A stretch of 64,000 nucleotides of DNA from NCBI GenBank assembly GCA_022539475.1, contig VCMS01000140.1, positions 203,437 through 267,436 of the forward strand. Direction: 5' to 3'. The notes beneath the pieces were generated by a model. It saw only the letters and a list, made by a program, of their open reading frames with translations. It searched no databases and was not told where the DNA came from. Positions 9,429 through 20,012 of the stretch are shown here, piece after piece. The position numbers and the translations under genes were made by a program. Source of the stretch: Gracilaria domingensis. Lineage: Eukaryota > Rhodophyta > Florideophyceae > Gracilariales > Gracilariaceae. Each line of letters starts with the position of its first letter. The stretch's first letter is position 1.

Positions 9429-9491
9429 CAGAGTACCGTAGATAAAAACGGGATTGTCTGGCCTTTTCCCCAAGTGGGCATTGCAACACTT

Positions 9492-9746
9492 TCACACCTT
9501 CTTTGCTGGTTTAAACCATCGCTTTAAGGAATCGGTTTTCTGCTGCATCTCGTTTTCCAGGTGAGAATACGTTTTGATGGCCAGGATTTGACATGGCTTC
9601 TGCCGAGTAAACGTGATGATGCACTCGACGGCCCTCTCAAGATCGCCCATGTACGCCTCCAGTCTTAGATAAGATATCTTTGTTGTTTCGTTTATCATGA
9701 ACCACAGGTTTCCACGACGTAACGGAATTCTGGTCTCGCTTTTCAA
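9492..9746 (-). CDS. Doubtful small open frame, 84 residues
   Basis: An open frame with a fairly balanced, protein-like composition (for example RLEAYMGDLERAVECIITF). No relative was recognised, and it could be a remnant exon. There is no upstream signal that decides the start. Listed as a weak candidate only. Confidence 0.25.
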   Translation of the reverse strand: MKSETRIPLRRGNLWFMINETTKISYLRLEAYMGDLERAVECIITFTRQKPCQILAIKTYSHLENEMQQKTDSLKRWFKPAKKV

Positions 9747-9907
9747 AAACGGTTACTGGGCTGACTGAACACTTTGATATTTGATACCCCAGTCACTGAA
9801 GATTGTCCGCCCAGAGTTGCAGGGGGCTCTTCCAATCATGTTGAGTACACTCGGCACTCACCCCCTGTTAGCGTTGCATGCATGAGTAAAGTTACCATGC
9901 GTCCAAA

Positions 9908-9956
9908 AATTACGTTGTTGGTGCCATGAAGTCTTCATGGCACCAACACCGTAATT
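9908..9956. repeat. Near-perfect 24-base inverted repeat with one-base spacer
   Basis: Arms 9908-9931 and 9933-9956 are complementary at 23 of 24 positions, separated by one base. This is an almost perfect palindrome of 49 bases. Such a structure can extrude as a cruciform or fold in RNA; it may also be the fused ends of a lost transposable element. Confidence 0.85.
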
Positions 9957-10510
9957 GTTGCCCAACAACTTATCAACATGGCAAGAGGGTTTCAGTCACA
10001 TAGTTTCACAGATTTTCTCTACGTGTAGCAGGTTAGCATTGCTAACTTCGCACGATGAAACTTTTTACACGTTGAGTGCCGAACAATACCGACAGTGGCC
10101 CAGAAGGCCACATTGAATGTAATTTCCTCGATTCTGTCGTTATATTTAACAACTGCTAAAAAGCGTTAACACAAAAACTACAGAAAATTTCGTGCAAATC
10201 TGTACACGTAGGTTGTGTCATCAATAGAATTGGAATAATCTCGTTTTAAAAAAAAAAAAAATCAGAGCTTCCTTTTTGCTTCAACCTGCTTGAAACCCAT
10301 GAGCCTCTTCTCTCACGTAATTCGGTTTGGTTTGGTGTGAACTTTCCGTGCACAGCCCTTCCCTCCCCATTGCCTCATATGACGTGGCCGTGCAAGCCTG
10401 TGTTGTAATCAATCTGACTCGTTGGCCACAAATCGCAGTAAGCAGCGAAACCTAAAGTTATCCGTTGCTGAAGTTTTCCTCGCATCGATTTGGCCTCGGG
10501 AACATGAAAT

Positions 10511-10984
10511 GTGCTTCGGGATGAAGCTGCAAGCAATGAAGGTTTTCTGCAGCGTTGCCGAACTGCTTGCAAGTTTGCAAGCAAACATACTCTTATGCAG
10601 GTCTGCCTGCTTTATACAACGCATGTTACCGACAACTCAGACATTGTAACAAACAGGCAAATATGCGATATCCATTTTCTCACCAAAATGGATATCTATG
10701 AACATTTTGTAGAGTACTATCTCGCAGATTGCCACTTGTTGGGATGGAATGCACACGCAGGCTTTAAGAAAATGTTGCGAAGAGCAGATACACGCTGGCA
10801 CAAACACTTGACTCCTCCTGTGAACCAACGCAAAAAACCTCGGAAGTATTACTATAGAAGCTCCCTTCGGGAGTGGGATCAGCTAATGACAAAGTCCAAC
10901 TCATCAGTTGTCTGTTTTAAATCGAGTTGTATCGCTGATCAAACAGTTTCTTCTCTCTACTTAAGCTCGGACGCAATTAGATAA
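10511..10984 (+). CDS. Doubtful open frame, up to 157 residues
   Basis: Open frame upstream of the peroxidase gene on the same strand, ending 120 bases before its ATG. The stretch from MDIYEHFVEYYLADCHLLGW to the basic segment QRKKPRKYYYRS looks somewhat protein-like, but a palindrome (10667-10696) lies inside and no family is recognised. Could be a remnant or noncoding. Confidence 0.2.
   Translation: MLRDEAASNEGFLQRCRTACKFASKHTLMQVCLLYTTHVTDNSDIVTNRQICDIHFLTKMDIYEHFVEYYLADCHLLGWNAHAGFKKMLRRADTRWHKHLTPPVNQRKKPRKYYYRSSLREWDQLMTKSNSSVVCFKSSCIADQTVSSLYLSSDAIR
10667..10696. repeat. Perfect 12-base inverted repeat, 6-base loop
   Basis: Arms GATATCCATTTT (10667-10678) and its exact complement at 10685-10696 around CTCACC. 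It lies about 400 bases upstream of the peroxidase start. It could be a regulatory palindrome or a small hairpin. Confidence 0.7.
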
Positions 10985-11103
10985 GCTCCGTCCTCTTCCA
11001 CTCCAAGCTCGATCGCTCTGAGCGTGAAATCTCCCTGTTTCGAGAACGCGTCTTGCTCTCCAACCAGGGCTTTCAAGTTCATCCTCCATTCTTAAACCAA
11101 ATC

Positions 11104-12783
11104 ATGACTTGGGCTGGATGTCCTCTCTTTGTGGTTGCCCTGTTGCTGTCAATTACTTCCGCACAGCAGCCCTTCACTAGAGAAGGTGGAAGAGGATCAG
11201 TTGCCTTCCGTCCCCTCCCACCGGCTAAAGAGAAAGTAACCTCCGACCCGGATCCAGAATGTGTCAATCTGAGATTCCGTACTCTCTCCGGAAGGTGTAC
11301 CTCCCAAATTAGTTCTGCGTTAGGAGAAGCTCGTCGGGCACAGTTCAGTTATTTTGATGTCAGCTCCGTCGAGCCAAGTGGAGAAGACCTACCAAGCGCT
11401 CGCCTCATTTCTAACATTGTCAGTGAACAAGAAGGTGAGAGTGTTAACTCGGGAAGGCTCAATGAGCTTTTTACCTTCTTTGGGCAGTTCATTGATCACG
11501 ATTTTGCCCTCACGCCTCTGGATGAGGAAGAACGCTTGGACATCGACATTCCAGCCGACGATCCGTTCTTGTCATCACCACTGACTTTCTTCCGTTCGGA
11601 ACGCCAAAAGATTTCCGAAGATTCAGACAAGGAACGTCCCATTACTCTGGCTTCATCAGCGCTTGATTTATCTACTGTTTACGGAGTTGAAGAGGAACGT
11701 AATGCCTTCCTTCGGGTAGAGGGAGATTGCCGTCTCAAAACTTCAGGAGACAACCTTCTTCCTCTCAATACTGGAGGTTTCGTAAACTCCCCTAACATAT
11801 CGCCGGCATTTTTCATTGCCGGTGACACTCGAAGCAATGAAACTCCGATGCTCACTGTCATGCACACAATTTGGGTCCGTGAGCACAACAATGTTTGTGA
11901 TATTCTGGAGTCTAATCCGGACTTCGGTATAACTGACCCAGAAGAGTTGTACCAACTTGCTCGACTTGTTACTATCGCAGAGTATCAGAAGGTTGTGTTC
12001 GATGAGTGGCTGCCAGCGCTTCTTGGCTCCCGTCTCAGACGCTACAGAGGATACAACCCAACTGTGGATCCTACAATCAGTGTTGAGTTTACTACATCAG
12101 CGTTCCGCCTTGGTCACACTTTGGTTGGAGCCGATGTCAGTCGGATCGACTCTAGGGGAAACAAACTAACTCCCCTGCCTGCTGCTGAAATGTTCTTCGT
12201 CTCGGCCTCTGAATTCAAATCTGAAGATTTAGACGATTTCCTTCGCGGGGCTGTTCAAACAAGAGCTCAAGAGTTTGACGAAAAGGTCGTAGATACTCTC
12301 CGAAACTTTCTGTTTGAGGAGGTGCCCGAGGAAGAAGGTTTCGATTTGATAGCCCTCAACTTGCAACGCGCTCGTGACCATAATGTTGCCAGTTTCAATG
12401 TCTTGCGCCAATTCTTCCTCGGAAGCAGAGCTACTAGTTTTGCACAGATCTCGAACTCAGCAGCGGCGAATCTGGAGGCCGCGTATGGAGATGTGGATAA
12501 GGTGGAAGCGTGGATCGGTTTGATGGCTGAAAATAAGCCACGCGGGGCAATTGTTGGCCCGACTCTGAACGCTTTACTGAGGACTGAATTCGAGCGCCTT
12601 CGCGACGGTGATCAATTCTTCTACAAAGTCGCTGATCGAGTGCCAGACATTGTTCGTGAGACGTACCAGCGCATTAACTTCGACATCTTCTCGAGATCCA
12701 ATATTTTCAACAAGATTTTGAGGAGAACCAGTGGCGTGGAAGCTCGCTTCCTGCGTGGAGCATCCAACGCGTTCCAAAACTGA
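11104..12783 (+). CDS. Secreted animal-type haem peroxidase
   Basis: A 559-residue protein of the peroxidase-cyclooxygenase superfamily (animal haem peroxidase). The ATG at 11104 is chosen because it opens into a signal peptide (TWAGCPLFVVALLLSITSA). Key sites are visible: the distal His-Asp pair in FGQFIDHDFALTP (His 132), the conserved TPMLTVMHTIWVREHNN helix with its Arg-Glu, and the proximal haem-ligand His in FRLGHTLVG (His 338). The second signature helix LNLQRARDHNVASFNVLRQF matches the QRGRDHG-type motif. Length fits a single catalytic domain with no extra modules. Predicted to use hydrogen peroxide outside the cell, for halide oxidation, wall cross-linking or defence; substrate unknown. 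Single exon. Confidence 0.95.
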   Translation: MTWAGCPLFVVALLLSITSAQQPFTREGGRGSVAFRPLPPAKEKVTSDPDPECVNLRFRTLSGRCTSQISSALGEARRAQFSYFDVSSVEPSGEDLPSARLISNIVSEQEGESVNSGRLNELFTFFGQFIDHDFALTPLDEEERLDIDIPADDPFLSSPLTFFRSERQKISEDSDKERPITLASSALDLSTVYGVEEERNAFLRVEGDCRLKTSGDNLLPLNTGGFVNSPNISPAFFIAGDTRSNETPMLTVMHTIWVREHNNVCDILESNPDFGITDPEELYQLARLVTIAEYQKVVFDEWLPALLGSRLRRYRGYNPTVDPTISVEFTTSAFRLGHTLVGADVSRIDSRGNKLTPLPAAEMFFVSASEFKSEDLDDFLRGAVQTRAQEFDEKVVDTLRNFLFEEVPEEEGFDLIALNLQRARDHNVASFNVLRQFFLGSRATSFAQISNSAAANLEAAYGDVDKVEAWIGLMAENKPRGAIVGPTLNALLRTEFERLRDGDQFFYKVADRVPDIVRETYQRINFDIFSRSNIFNKILRRTSGVEARFLRGASNAFQN

Positions 12784-13377
12784 GAATTGTTGATCCTTGG
12801 AGGACAACGCAATCATTAAAATTTGGTGTCTTAAAGGGGAAGGGGGATTCCGTGTGTCATTCTTGGGTACAGACGAGCCTGCACAGTATGTAGCAGAAGG
12901 TTAATCCTTGTTGGCGTATCCTACGGGTTAGAAGGAATATCGATTGAGGAAAAAGCTTGGCTACCGTCATCTTCAAACCTCGATCTTGACGAAGCGTCTC
13001 GTTGCATTCAGCAGCACAACGCTGTCACTTCCGACATGATTTCAGATTTAAATTTTAAATTCCAGTACAACGACAGACTCGCACTACCAAGGGTATCTTA
13101 GGATAGAATTAGACTCTGCTCGACACAATGTTTGAATTACGATGCGGGCATTCCAACTGTTCTAGCTACTTGTAGCCTTACAATGCGTCTCCAAGAGTTA
13201 AGATTTTGCGGAACTATTTCTCTAAACCAAGTGCGAATCAAAGCTGGATTAAAAACCGGCCGAAAACGACAAAGATCCGTAGATCAATAGGCCATTCCTT
13301 CTAGTTGCAACACTACGATCACAGGTCTTATATACATTCAGCAGACTTCACAAGGTTTCCATACCTTGGGCGATTAT
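12784..13377. other. Convergent spacer
   Basis: About 590 bases between the stops of the peroxidase and the Cys-rich gene. No open frame, repeat or RNA gene is supported. Confidence 0.45.
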
Positions 13378-13971
13378 CTAAACCCCTGAACAAGTAGGCT
13401 TTCCAATGCTCGGCGTGTAAGAACCACCACAATAAGTCTCACAGCAAATTTGGCCGACATCCAAGAATACTGGCCGAATCTGAGAAAGATCCCCGTTAAT
13501 GTTTCTCCGCTTATACTCATAGCATGCTTCGAGGAAACCACCGCTGTTTTCATAACATGACCTCATACAAGAGAGCACTTCTGGCGGGTTTGCAATGGAA
13601 ATAAAGGTGACCCCCAAATTCGGACAAGAGCATTGCACACCAAATTCAGTTGGTGCGTGATCCGTCGTGCCGGTGGTGCAGGCCGTCGGGGACGGTGACG
13701 GAGTTGGGATAGGAACATTCTGATACTCTGCGCAAGTTGCGAACGGTCCTCGTCCATACGCACCTTGTGCTTGGCAACCCTTTAGAATGCACTGGTCCAG
13801 TCTTGACAAGCACCCATGGAACGCAATCCAGGCAGGTAAACATTGATTCGGGCAAGGAAGATATCGAGATGAGTGAATCGATCGTGGCCGAATTTCCGGT
13901 TGGCCGTAACTAAGTTCAGCAGAAAACATTACGCCACCAAGGGCAACGAAGATGGCGAGAAGTGAAATCAT
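13378..13971 (-). CDS. Small secreted Cys-rich protein
   Basis: A 197-residue protein with a clear signal peptide (ISLLAIFVALGGVMFSAELS) and 16 cysteines in the mature part, many in pairs (LPCPNQC, QCILKGC, VQCSC, ICCETYC). A short Pro/Ser/Thr linker (PIPTPSPSPTACTTG) divides two Cys-rich halves. This pattern suggests a disulfide-rich extracellular protein of two small domains. No family recognised. The ATG is the first in frame and directly precedes the signal peptide. A perfect 11-base inverted repeat lies about 70 bases upstream. Confidence 0.75.
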   Translation of the reverse strand: MISLLAIFVALGGVMFSAELSYGQPEIRPRSIHSSRYLPCPNQCLPAWIAFHGCLSRLDQCILKGCQAQGAYGRGPFATCAEYQNVPIPTPSPSPTACTTGTTDHAPTEFGVQCSCPNLGVTFISIANPPEVLSCMRSCYENSGGFLEACYEYKRRNINGDLSQIRPVFLDVGQICCETYCGGSYTPSIGKPTCSGV

Positions 13972-14716
13972 TTTCCTTTCGTGACTGAGGCAGAGTTGAG
14001 AATTCTGTTCCTCTCAAATTTTGGGAGCGAAGGGAAAGTTAACCGGACCCCTTCCCCGAGGTCCGGTTAAATACGAAAAAGGGATCGAAGTTCAGTAACC
14101 ATGCGGCCGTCACAATCACGTAGCGATTCTGCAAAACGATCAATTAACGAAGCTAACATGTCATGTCTTCGCGAGCCTTGTATGATAAGATGACATCATG
14201 TATCTATGATCCCGTTCGGAAGTAGCAAAGATGTAAGATCCCAGTGTGCATCGTGAACCATCCTCGTACGCCACGTGCGCCATTCCTCGTTGGCATTCGT
14301 AGCATATTGCTGCTACCCAGGGTAGAATAAGTATATTTGTCTTCAGGTTAGCAGTTTCTAATCATACTTTCAATTTTTATCGACTCACATTACATTCAGA
14401 TTGGAGGCAAAAGATGCACAACTTGCAACGCTTGGAAAACCCAGGGAAAATCGAAACTTCTGCAGTTCTCTTCTTCTTTCTTCTTTATTTTGGGCAGTAG
14501 TTTCTTATTCCTAAACTAAAGTGGAGCCTCAGAGGAGGTTCTCTCTCTTTAGAAAGGCCAAGAAGTTCTGTGAACTATGTCTTATCAGGTACTGCACTGA
14601 TGATTTGGCCTCATGTGGCTGTCCAGCCAAGATTCTGCATTTCATTCAGACTCATCGCAATGACACACCCAATAAAAATTCGAGATGCTGGTGACAGTTC
14701 CACGTTTTCTCAACTT
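13972..14716. other. Spacer upstream of the Cys-rich gene
   Basis: About 745 bases holding the promoter of the Cys-rich gene and the 3' flank of the F-box-like gene. The inverted repeat at 14039-14070 is the only structure noted. Confidence 0.4.
14039..14070. promoter_or_regulatory. Perfect 11-base inverted repeat upstream of Cys-rich gene
   Basis: Arms TTAACCGGACC and GGTCCGGTTAA with a 10-base loop, 68 bases upstream of the start codon on the minus strand. Position suggests a promoter palindrome or a hairpin in the 5' leader. No direct support for function. Confidence 0.45.
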
Positions 14717-16351
14717 TCAGTCGCAATTCCGCCACCAAATGAACAGCTCCGAATACAAATCACTGATATCTACACTACGTTTCATACGTGAAAAGTTATG
14801 CACTGCCAGTATTGCATCTTCCAGAACCCTCTTGAGCCGTTTCTTGCAGCACTGACAGACGGAAGCTGGCGCCTTAGAAAAAGTAATCTTCTCAAGTCCA
14901 GGCATAGATGCATGAACTAGCTGAAGAAAATATGGAACACCTTCTAGATTTTTTATGTCCTCTTCCAAAGCGACTTCACATTGCTTCCTTTCCGCAGCTG
15001 ATCGTCGGAACAATTGAACGCTCTGGAGCTTGTGCATGTGATCAGCTGCTCGTCGGTGCGTCTCCCTGACTGAAGCTTCGATTTTGAAATGCTTCAGAAT
15101 AGAAGCAGAACACTGTAACTCCATTCTGGTCCCACTGTGTTCAAGAACACCTGATAGAAACCCGAAAACAACTTTCGAGCTTTCGTAGACAGCTGGACAT
15201 GTTTTGCATTCGATCGTCTTCAACCATGGTTTGCTTCTTTCGATCAGTGTGTTTGCAGAATTTCTCATCGCGGAACTTAAAGCATATTCGCTCATGGAAG
15301 ACGACGAACGTAGATGAAATACACTTAGCCCCTCAAGTGCTGATGGGAAGATTCTTAATAATTGGAACGCGTTTGCACTGAACTCCATTTCCCTGAAAAC
15401 TCGTTTTCTATCAGCATTTTTTCCGAAGTAGAAGACGGATCCGATTGAGTCCCACCTCAGGACCAAGTCCGCGTATCCGGAGAACAGGTCGCACATAGCC
15501 TCTAAGAAATTGCATCCCGCAACATCGCTCATATCGGAAATCAGAGCGACTTCAAGTGTTGCCAATTTGGGCATATATGTCTTTGCATGGCAGAAAAGAA
15601 AACGAAGTATGCACCTCTCTGCTTCGATTTCATGGTAATGCTCGTGATTTTCAAAAGAATGACGGGATGTTACAGACGCATATCCATTTATCTCAAGATG
15701 TTTGAGATACCTTCCTTTTGCACTAAGGTATCTCTCAAATTCATGGGTGGAATAGACATCTAGTTGCCTTATTCGAAGGACCTCCACGTTCGATCGGCTT
15801 TGAGATAAGGCCCTTAACGTAACTTTGCTGGCTGAAGAAATATGAACCTTCTTTAGATTCGGGAGTTCGACCAACGCACGCTCTAAAACCTGTTCATCTT
15901 CGACAGTGCTTTGAAAGACTACAATCTCTTGCAGTGCTACACATGCGCCAACTTGTAAGAGGATGTCGCGACTGGCTTTTGATTCGGCAACAATCCTCAG
16001 CTTCAGGGTTCGCAATCTGCTTGTTTCTGTTTTTGCAGCTGCTGAGCACAAAAACTCCACGACTTCAGCATGATAATTGAATAGCTCCACTCGAAGTTTG
16101 TCACAGCACAGGACAGAGGAGTGCAACTCCGGGCGGATCACGTTGTCAGTGACAAAATCTATGCACGTAACGGTTCTACGAATATATTCTGAAATCATTT
16201 TCGAAAAAAATTCTTTCGAAAACATTAGAGTCCCTATAGCGTTTAACTCTCGGAATGAAGCAAAGTGTTTGATCTGTACACATTTTTGGAGAGGTTTCCA
16301 TTTGTCAATAATGACGGAGAGGACGTCTTCAGGTAGTTCTCTGATGCTCAT
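14717..16351 (-). CDS. F-box/LRR-like protein
   Basis: A 544-residue single-exon protein. The first 45 residues (SIRELPEDVLSVIIDKW, then VQIKHFASFRELN) have the layout of an F-box: Leu-Pro-x-Asp/Glu near the start and a hydrophobic helix after it. The rest shows irregular leucine-rich strands such as LRTLKLRI, LPNLKKVHI, VEVLRIRQLDV, LKHLEING and LEKITF. F-box/LRR proteins select substrates for SCF ubiquitin ligases. A Cys cluster (CQCCKKR) near the C-terminus is unusual. The F-box match is by eye and moderate; the repeat part is more convincing. Confidence 0.7.
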   Translation of the reverse strand: MSIRELPEDVLSVIIDKWKPLQKCVQIKHFASFRELNAIGTLMFSKEFFSKMISEYIRRTVTCIDFVTDNVIRPELHSSVLCCDKLRVELFNYHAEVVEFLCSAAAKTETSRLRTLKLRIVAESKASRDILLQVGACVALQEIVVFQSTVEDEQVLERALVELPNLKKVHISSASKVTLRALSQSRSNVEVLRIRQLDVYSTHEFERYLSAKGRYLKHLEINGYASVTSRHSFENHEHYHEIEAERCILRFLFCHAKTYMPKLATLEVALISDMSDVAGCNFLEAMCDLFSGYADLVLRWDSIGSVFYFGKNADRKRVFREMEFSANAFQLLRIFPSALEGLSVFHLRSSSSMSEYALSSAMRNSANTLIERSKPWLKTIECKTCPAVYESSKVVFGFLSGVLEHSGTRMELQCSASILKHFKIEASVRETHRRAADHMHKLQSVQLFRRSAAERKQCEVALEEDIKNLEGVPYFLQLVHASMPGLEKITFSKAPASVCQCCKKRLKRVLEDAILAVHNFSRMKRSVDISDLYSELFIWWRNCD

Positions 16352-17322
16352 CCCGCAAATGATGACTCAATCGATTGCTGTTTCTTTATGAAGTCACTCT
16401 TCATGAGCTTATGTAGACGGAAGAACTATTGATTTGGTCTTGGGAAGTGTGATGCGGAAACATTTCACACACATATCGAGGGCGCCGTAAATGGAGTCGA
16501 ACCCGTTTAGCATATATCCTTTTTTGATTTTGTTTGCAACAAGCACGTCTCGGCGGCCGCTCTTACAGACTTCTACCCAGAAAATGACCTTGATTCCGTT
16601 TCAATATTATTCTACGAATATGGCCGCGCTGTGTAAAACGCCAGCGTTTTACGTGCAGAGTCCTGTTCTGCCAATATTTTCAAAGAGTATCTTCAAGGTC
16701 ATCTCCCGTCTTTCTCCTTAGGAAGATGTCAATGAGTTTTTTGAGGAACAAGATTTAGTTTCAATAATATCCTTTGGAATTCAACTCCGAAGGTGAAGAG
16801 TATCCGTATGACCCCCAGGTTTATTTGCATTTCTGCGCATATGCAGCTCTTGAACCAAGCACGGATACTGCTGCTGTCGTCACACCGTAAAATTTCTAGG
16901 AAAACCAATTATTTGACATGTCTTAAGTGTTCAAATAAAATGGCACCCGATTCACAACTTCTTGTTGGCACCCACCACGTCTAAAGAACGTGCAAACACT
17001 TCTTGTCTGCTCACCTGCCACACTCCCTCATTCAGTCTCCATTTTCGCAGTCACTGGCTCTCCACCAAAGTAATCATTATGGAGATGTATCCCAACCCCC
17101 TATCCCTGCTCTCCATTCCCTTCTTATCCATTAAGAACCGCATCTGCATCGCTCAGATGTTCCGCCGTCGCGCCGGGCCAAAGCTCTCAGCCAATGAGCT
17201 TATCGCAGAATACTATTCTGCCTGAGCCTCGTCAGGTCTCACCATCAGCGAAGGCTCGCAGCCCTCTGAAGCTCCCACCAATTTGTCCCAGAACATTCTC
17301 GTAATATCTCATCCCATTCGAA
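16352..17322. other. Spacer between F-box-like gene and channel gene A
   Basis: About 970 bases with only short, weak open frames. It includes the promoter of the F-box-like gene and the 3' flank of channel gene A. Nothing else seen. Confidence 0.4.
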
Positions 17323-19177
17323 TCATTGACAGCTAAGTTGGGTGGCTCTGCTCCCAGACGAAGAACTACAGAATTCCTCCATGCTGTATTTTCCTGAAAT
17401 TGTCCGAACGGGTTGAGACGATGAAACTGCCAAAGATGCACTTTGACCTACAGGATGAGGTGTGAATATGGATACGAGTAGTAGTAGAACCCCGACTGAG
17501 AACGCTAGTATAAAGAATGCTCTGAGCTTATTGAAAGGTAGAGAAGTGTCTGGTTCCCTTCTGCAATAAGGGAGCGCGTTGAAGAACCTTTGCAGCCGGG
17601 GTAATGCCAACCCTGCCTGTATATCAAGCGTAGCCTGACTCATAGGTGCCACAAGAGGCGACCCCTTCGGTAGTACCATAGATAAGCCGCCTGTAGATAT
17701 TGGATCTCCCACTAGAGCGAAATCACCGCAGAATCTTCCTCGAATCGCAACGTTAATCGCTGATTCCATACCAATACCGTATGTGCATCTTCCGCTCTTC
17801 ATTGCTTCGAAAAGCTTGTCATATGAACTATAGTAGGTCGGTGAACTCTGTTGATGACACTTTCTGCAATGATATTAAGGCCAAATGAAAACAACGTCGT
17901 TCATGGAATGCCTTCTGGTTAGTGTCGGTATTGCAAACGGAAGGCGTTGAGAACTTTTCTTACGTAGTGGCAATAGCGTTTTCCCACAGTTGCTGTAGAC
18001 CGCCCCCACCAATCAAGCACACTTCGGATGGATCAATTTTGCATGTACGAAAGTCTTCGGCCGAGGTAAATCCCGAATTGATTGTATCTTGGACAAGTGA
18101 AGCGCTTCAGGAGGCGGAAAGAAAAGGAAAGGTAAGAAGCTTGATTGGACATCTCGTCTATCACAAAATACGTGAGCAAGGATGTGACATGAAAGCTTAC
18201 GTCATGCTGGCCTCAAAGGACAGAATCAAGAATAGAGCCACGATACCGATAATGAGATTGAGGAACCAGTGACGAAAATTATTTTCGTGTTCTATAGGGT
18301 CCGGCAGCAAAGTCATTCTCGAGACTGGGAAATAGACGCACGGGAGGGGAGAAAAGAAAAACATGAGTATAATCGCTGAGATGAGACAAGAAGCTTTCAG
18401 CTTACCTGTACTTTGAACGCATTCCAGAAAATGGTGGGGAAACCCGCTCTCTTTTACATAATGAGAGAAGCGTCGGTACCAACGTTGCGTGGCGGGTAAA
18501 GGTGTATATTGAGAATTCTCTGTAAACTGGAAAACGCGCATTTTCAGAAGTAAGAACAAAAGGAATAGAACCAGGATGCCAAACCAGGCTGCCTTATCAA
18601 ATGTGTTGAGAAAGAACCAAATATTGCCTGAGACTGTAGTGGTGGAAGTGTGAACGAAGACACGATCACGGTCGTATACAAATGGAGGAAGGAAGCTTAC
18701 TTTCGAATATCGATGAGCGTTTTGCAGCCAACCCCCTAGACCAATATCACAAACGCAGTTTGAAGACGGATATATCTCGCCCGTGGTTTGGTTCGTGCAT
18801 TTAAACATGGTATCGATGAACTCATTAAAGCCATTCCCTTCTTTTTGAGGGAAGGATATCACAGTACCACACGACCAGTTCAGATAAGCCTGGTGTTGAA
18901 TGAGATATTCAGCAATTACGCCGTCGAGTCCATTCTATATTTGTCAGAGAGAATACGGAGGTGTCGGTGTTAGACTTGCGAAGAACTTGAGAAGAGAGTG
19001 ATATACGCGTACGTTTGTGTAAACTTGCTGGTTTTTGAAAGATATTGGGACCTCTGTTATCATGCAGCAGCGAAGAGGCTGGTGTTGCGACAAAGAGTTT
19101 CGCACACCTGAGACAAAACGAAACGATAAAGCGTGAAGGACATGAAAGAGGATGACAGGTATAAACCTCCTCCACAT
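17323..19177 (-). CDS. Ionotropic-glutamate-receptor-like channel, copy A
   Basis: Inferred four-exon gene: 19177-19013, 18934-18201, 18104-17964, 17863-17323. Reading phases join to give 526 residues. It starts with a signal peptide (WRRFIPVILFHVLHALSFRF). Layout follows the ligand-gated glutamate receptor core: S1 lobe with CDIGLGGW and FLPPFVYDRDR; M1 about 167-187; a hydrophobic pore-region segment about 235-260; M3 about 278-300 ending SFEASMTASLV, like the SYTANLAAFL signature; S2 lobe with CTYGIGMES and FCGDFALVGDP; and M4 about 459-480. There is no amino-terminal domain, so it is shorter than animal or plant receptors. Ligand and ion choice unknown. Introns are short, with GTACGC, GTAAGC and GTAAGA donors. 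It is head to head with copy B. Confidence 0.68.
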
Positions 19178-19443
19178 CTTTAGATACACTGTTCTGACTT
19201 CATAGGATTGAGCCGCAGGGCTGCGAAGTGAAATACGATTGCTGGAAATGACGTTCCTTTCTGAAGACGTCTCGTACGGAGGACGTTCCGTTCGGAGGAG
19301 GTTTATGTTTGTTTAGCAGCGGAGTTCTTTCGTTGCAGCGAGGAGTCGGCAATGTTGTCATGTGACAACATCGCGCCGTGATTGGGGAATAAAGAGCAGC
19401 ACAACAATGTCAATGCCACGCGCCAACAATGCAGTTTCACTAC

Positions 19444-19476
19444 AAAGCCTCCTCTCAGCAGCTGAGAGGAGGCTTT
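19444..19476. repeat. Perfect 16-base palindrome with one-base spacer
   Basis: Arms AAAGCCTCCTCTCAGC and its exact complement at 19461-19476 around a single A, followed by T residues. In RNA it would be a tight GC-rich stem. It lies roughly 270 bases upstream of channel copy A. Confidence 0.85.
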
Positions 19477-20012
19477 TTGCGAAAGAGTAGCTACACATAC
19501 TACCTTCGTAACCTTCGTCACGCTTATCGGAAGCTGCCGTTTTGCCGCACTAAACTTGCAGATTTGGCCCGGCCTTTCAATGAAGTGAAAGCTACACGTA
19601 CGTTTACCGTTGTACCTTTGTAGAAGCATGAGTAAGGTTGATACTTGTCAGCCAATGTTGGCTTTTCGATCAACATCATCAACCAGGTGCGAGACAATTT
19701 GGCTGTTCCTGAAGGTGGATACAGCACTTCCTATGGCACCGTCGGTAACGCTTTGCTCTCCTTTCTTCTTTGAGTGCTTCAAACAACCTTTGTTTTAGTC
19801 CCGTTCATGATTGGAGACTTCTAAAGGCTAAGCCTTACGATCATCATCACCATGATCGTAGATCTGGCATGATGTTATGAACCTCTATGAAGTGTCTCTG
19901 ATTGGGTTGGAACAGACACTCCCTAATGTTAGATACCCTTGTACTCTTAAACCTGTGACATGGCGAGTTGTCAGATTACAACTGTATTTCGCCGAACTTC
20001 ACTTTTGACGTG

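Larger units (their letters stand above)
8305..11103. other. Long divergent spacer between Kelch and peroxidase genes
   Basis: About 2.8 kb between two divergent start codons. It contains a GC-rich stretch near 8,700-8,760, inverted repeats at 9369-9428, 9908-9956 and 10667-10696, a 14-A run at 10248-10261, and two weak open frames (9492-9746 on - and 10511-10984 on +). No family was recognised and no RNA gene is visible. Confidence 0.5.

Noticed and set aside
18974-18980. A GCAAGT or shifted GT donor as the end of the first exon of channel copy A
   Set aside because: A canonical GTACGC donor at 19012 keeps phase zero and matches GTACGT in copy B, so it is preferred.
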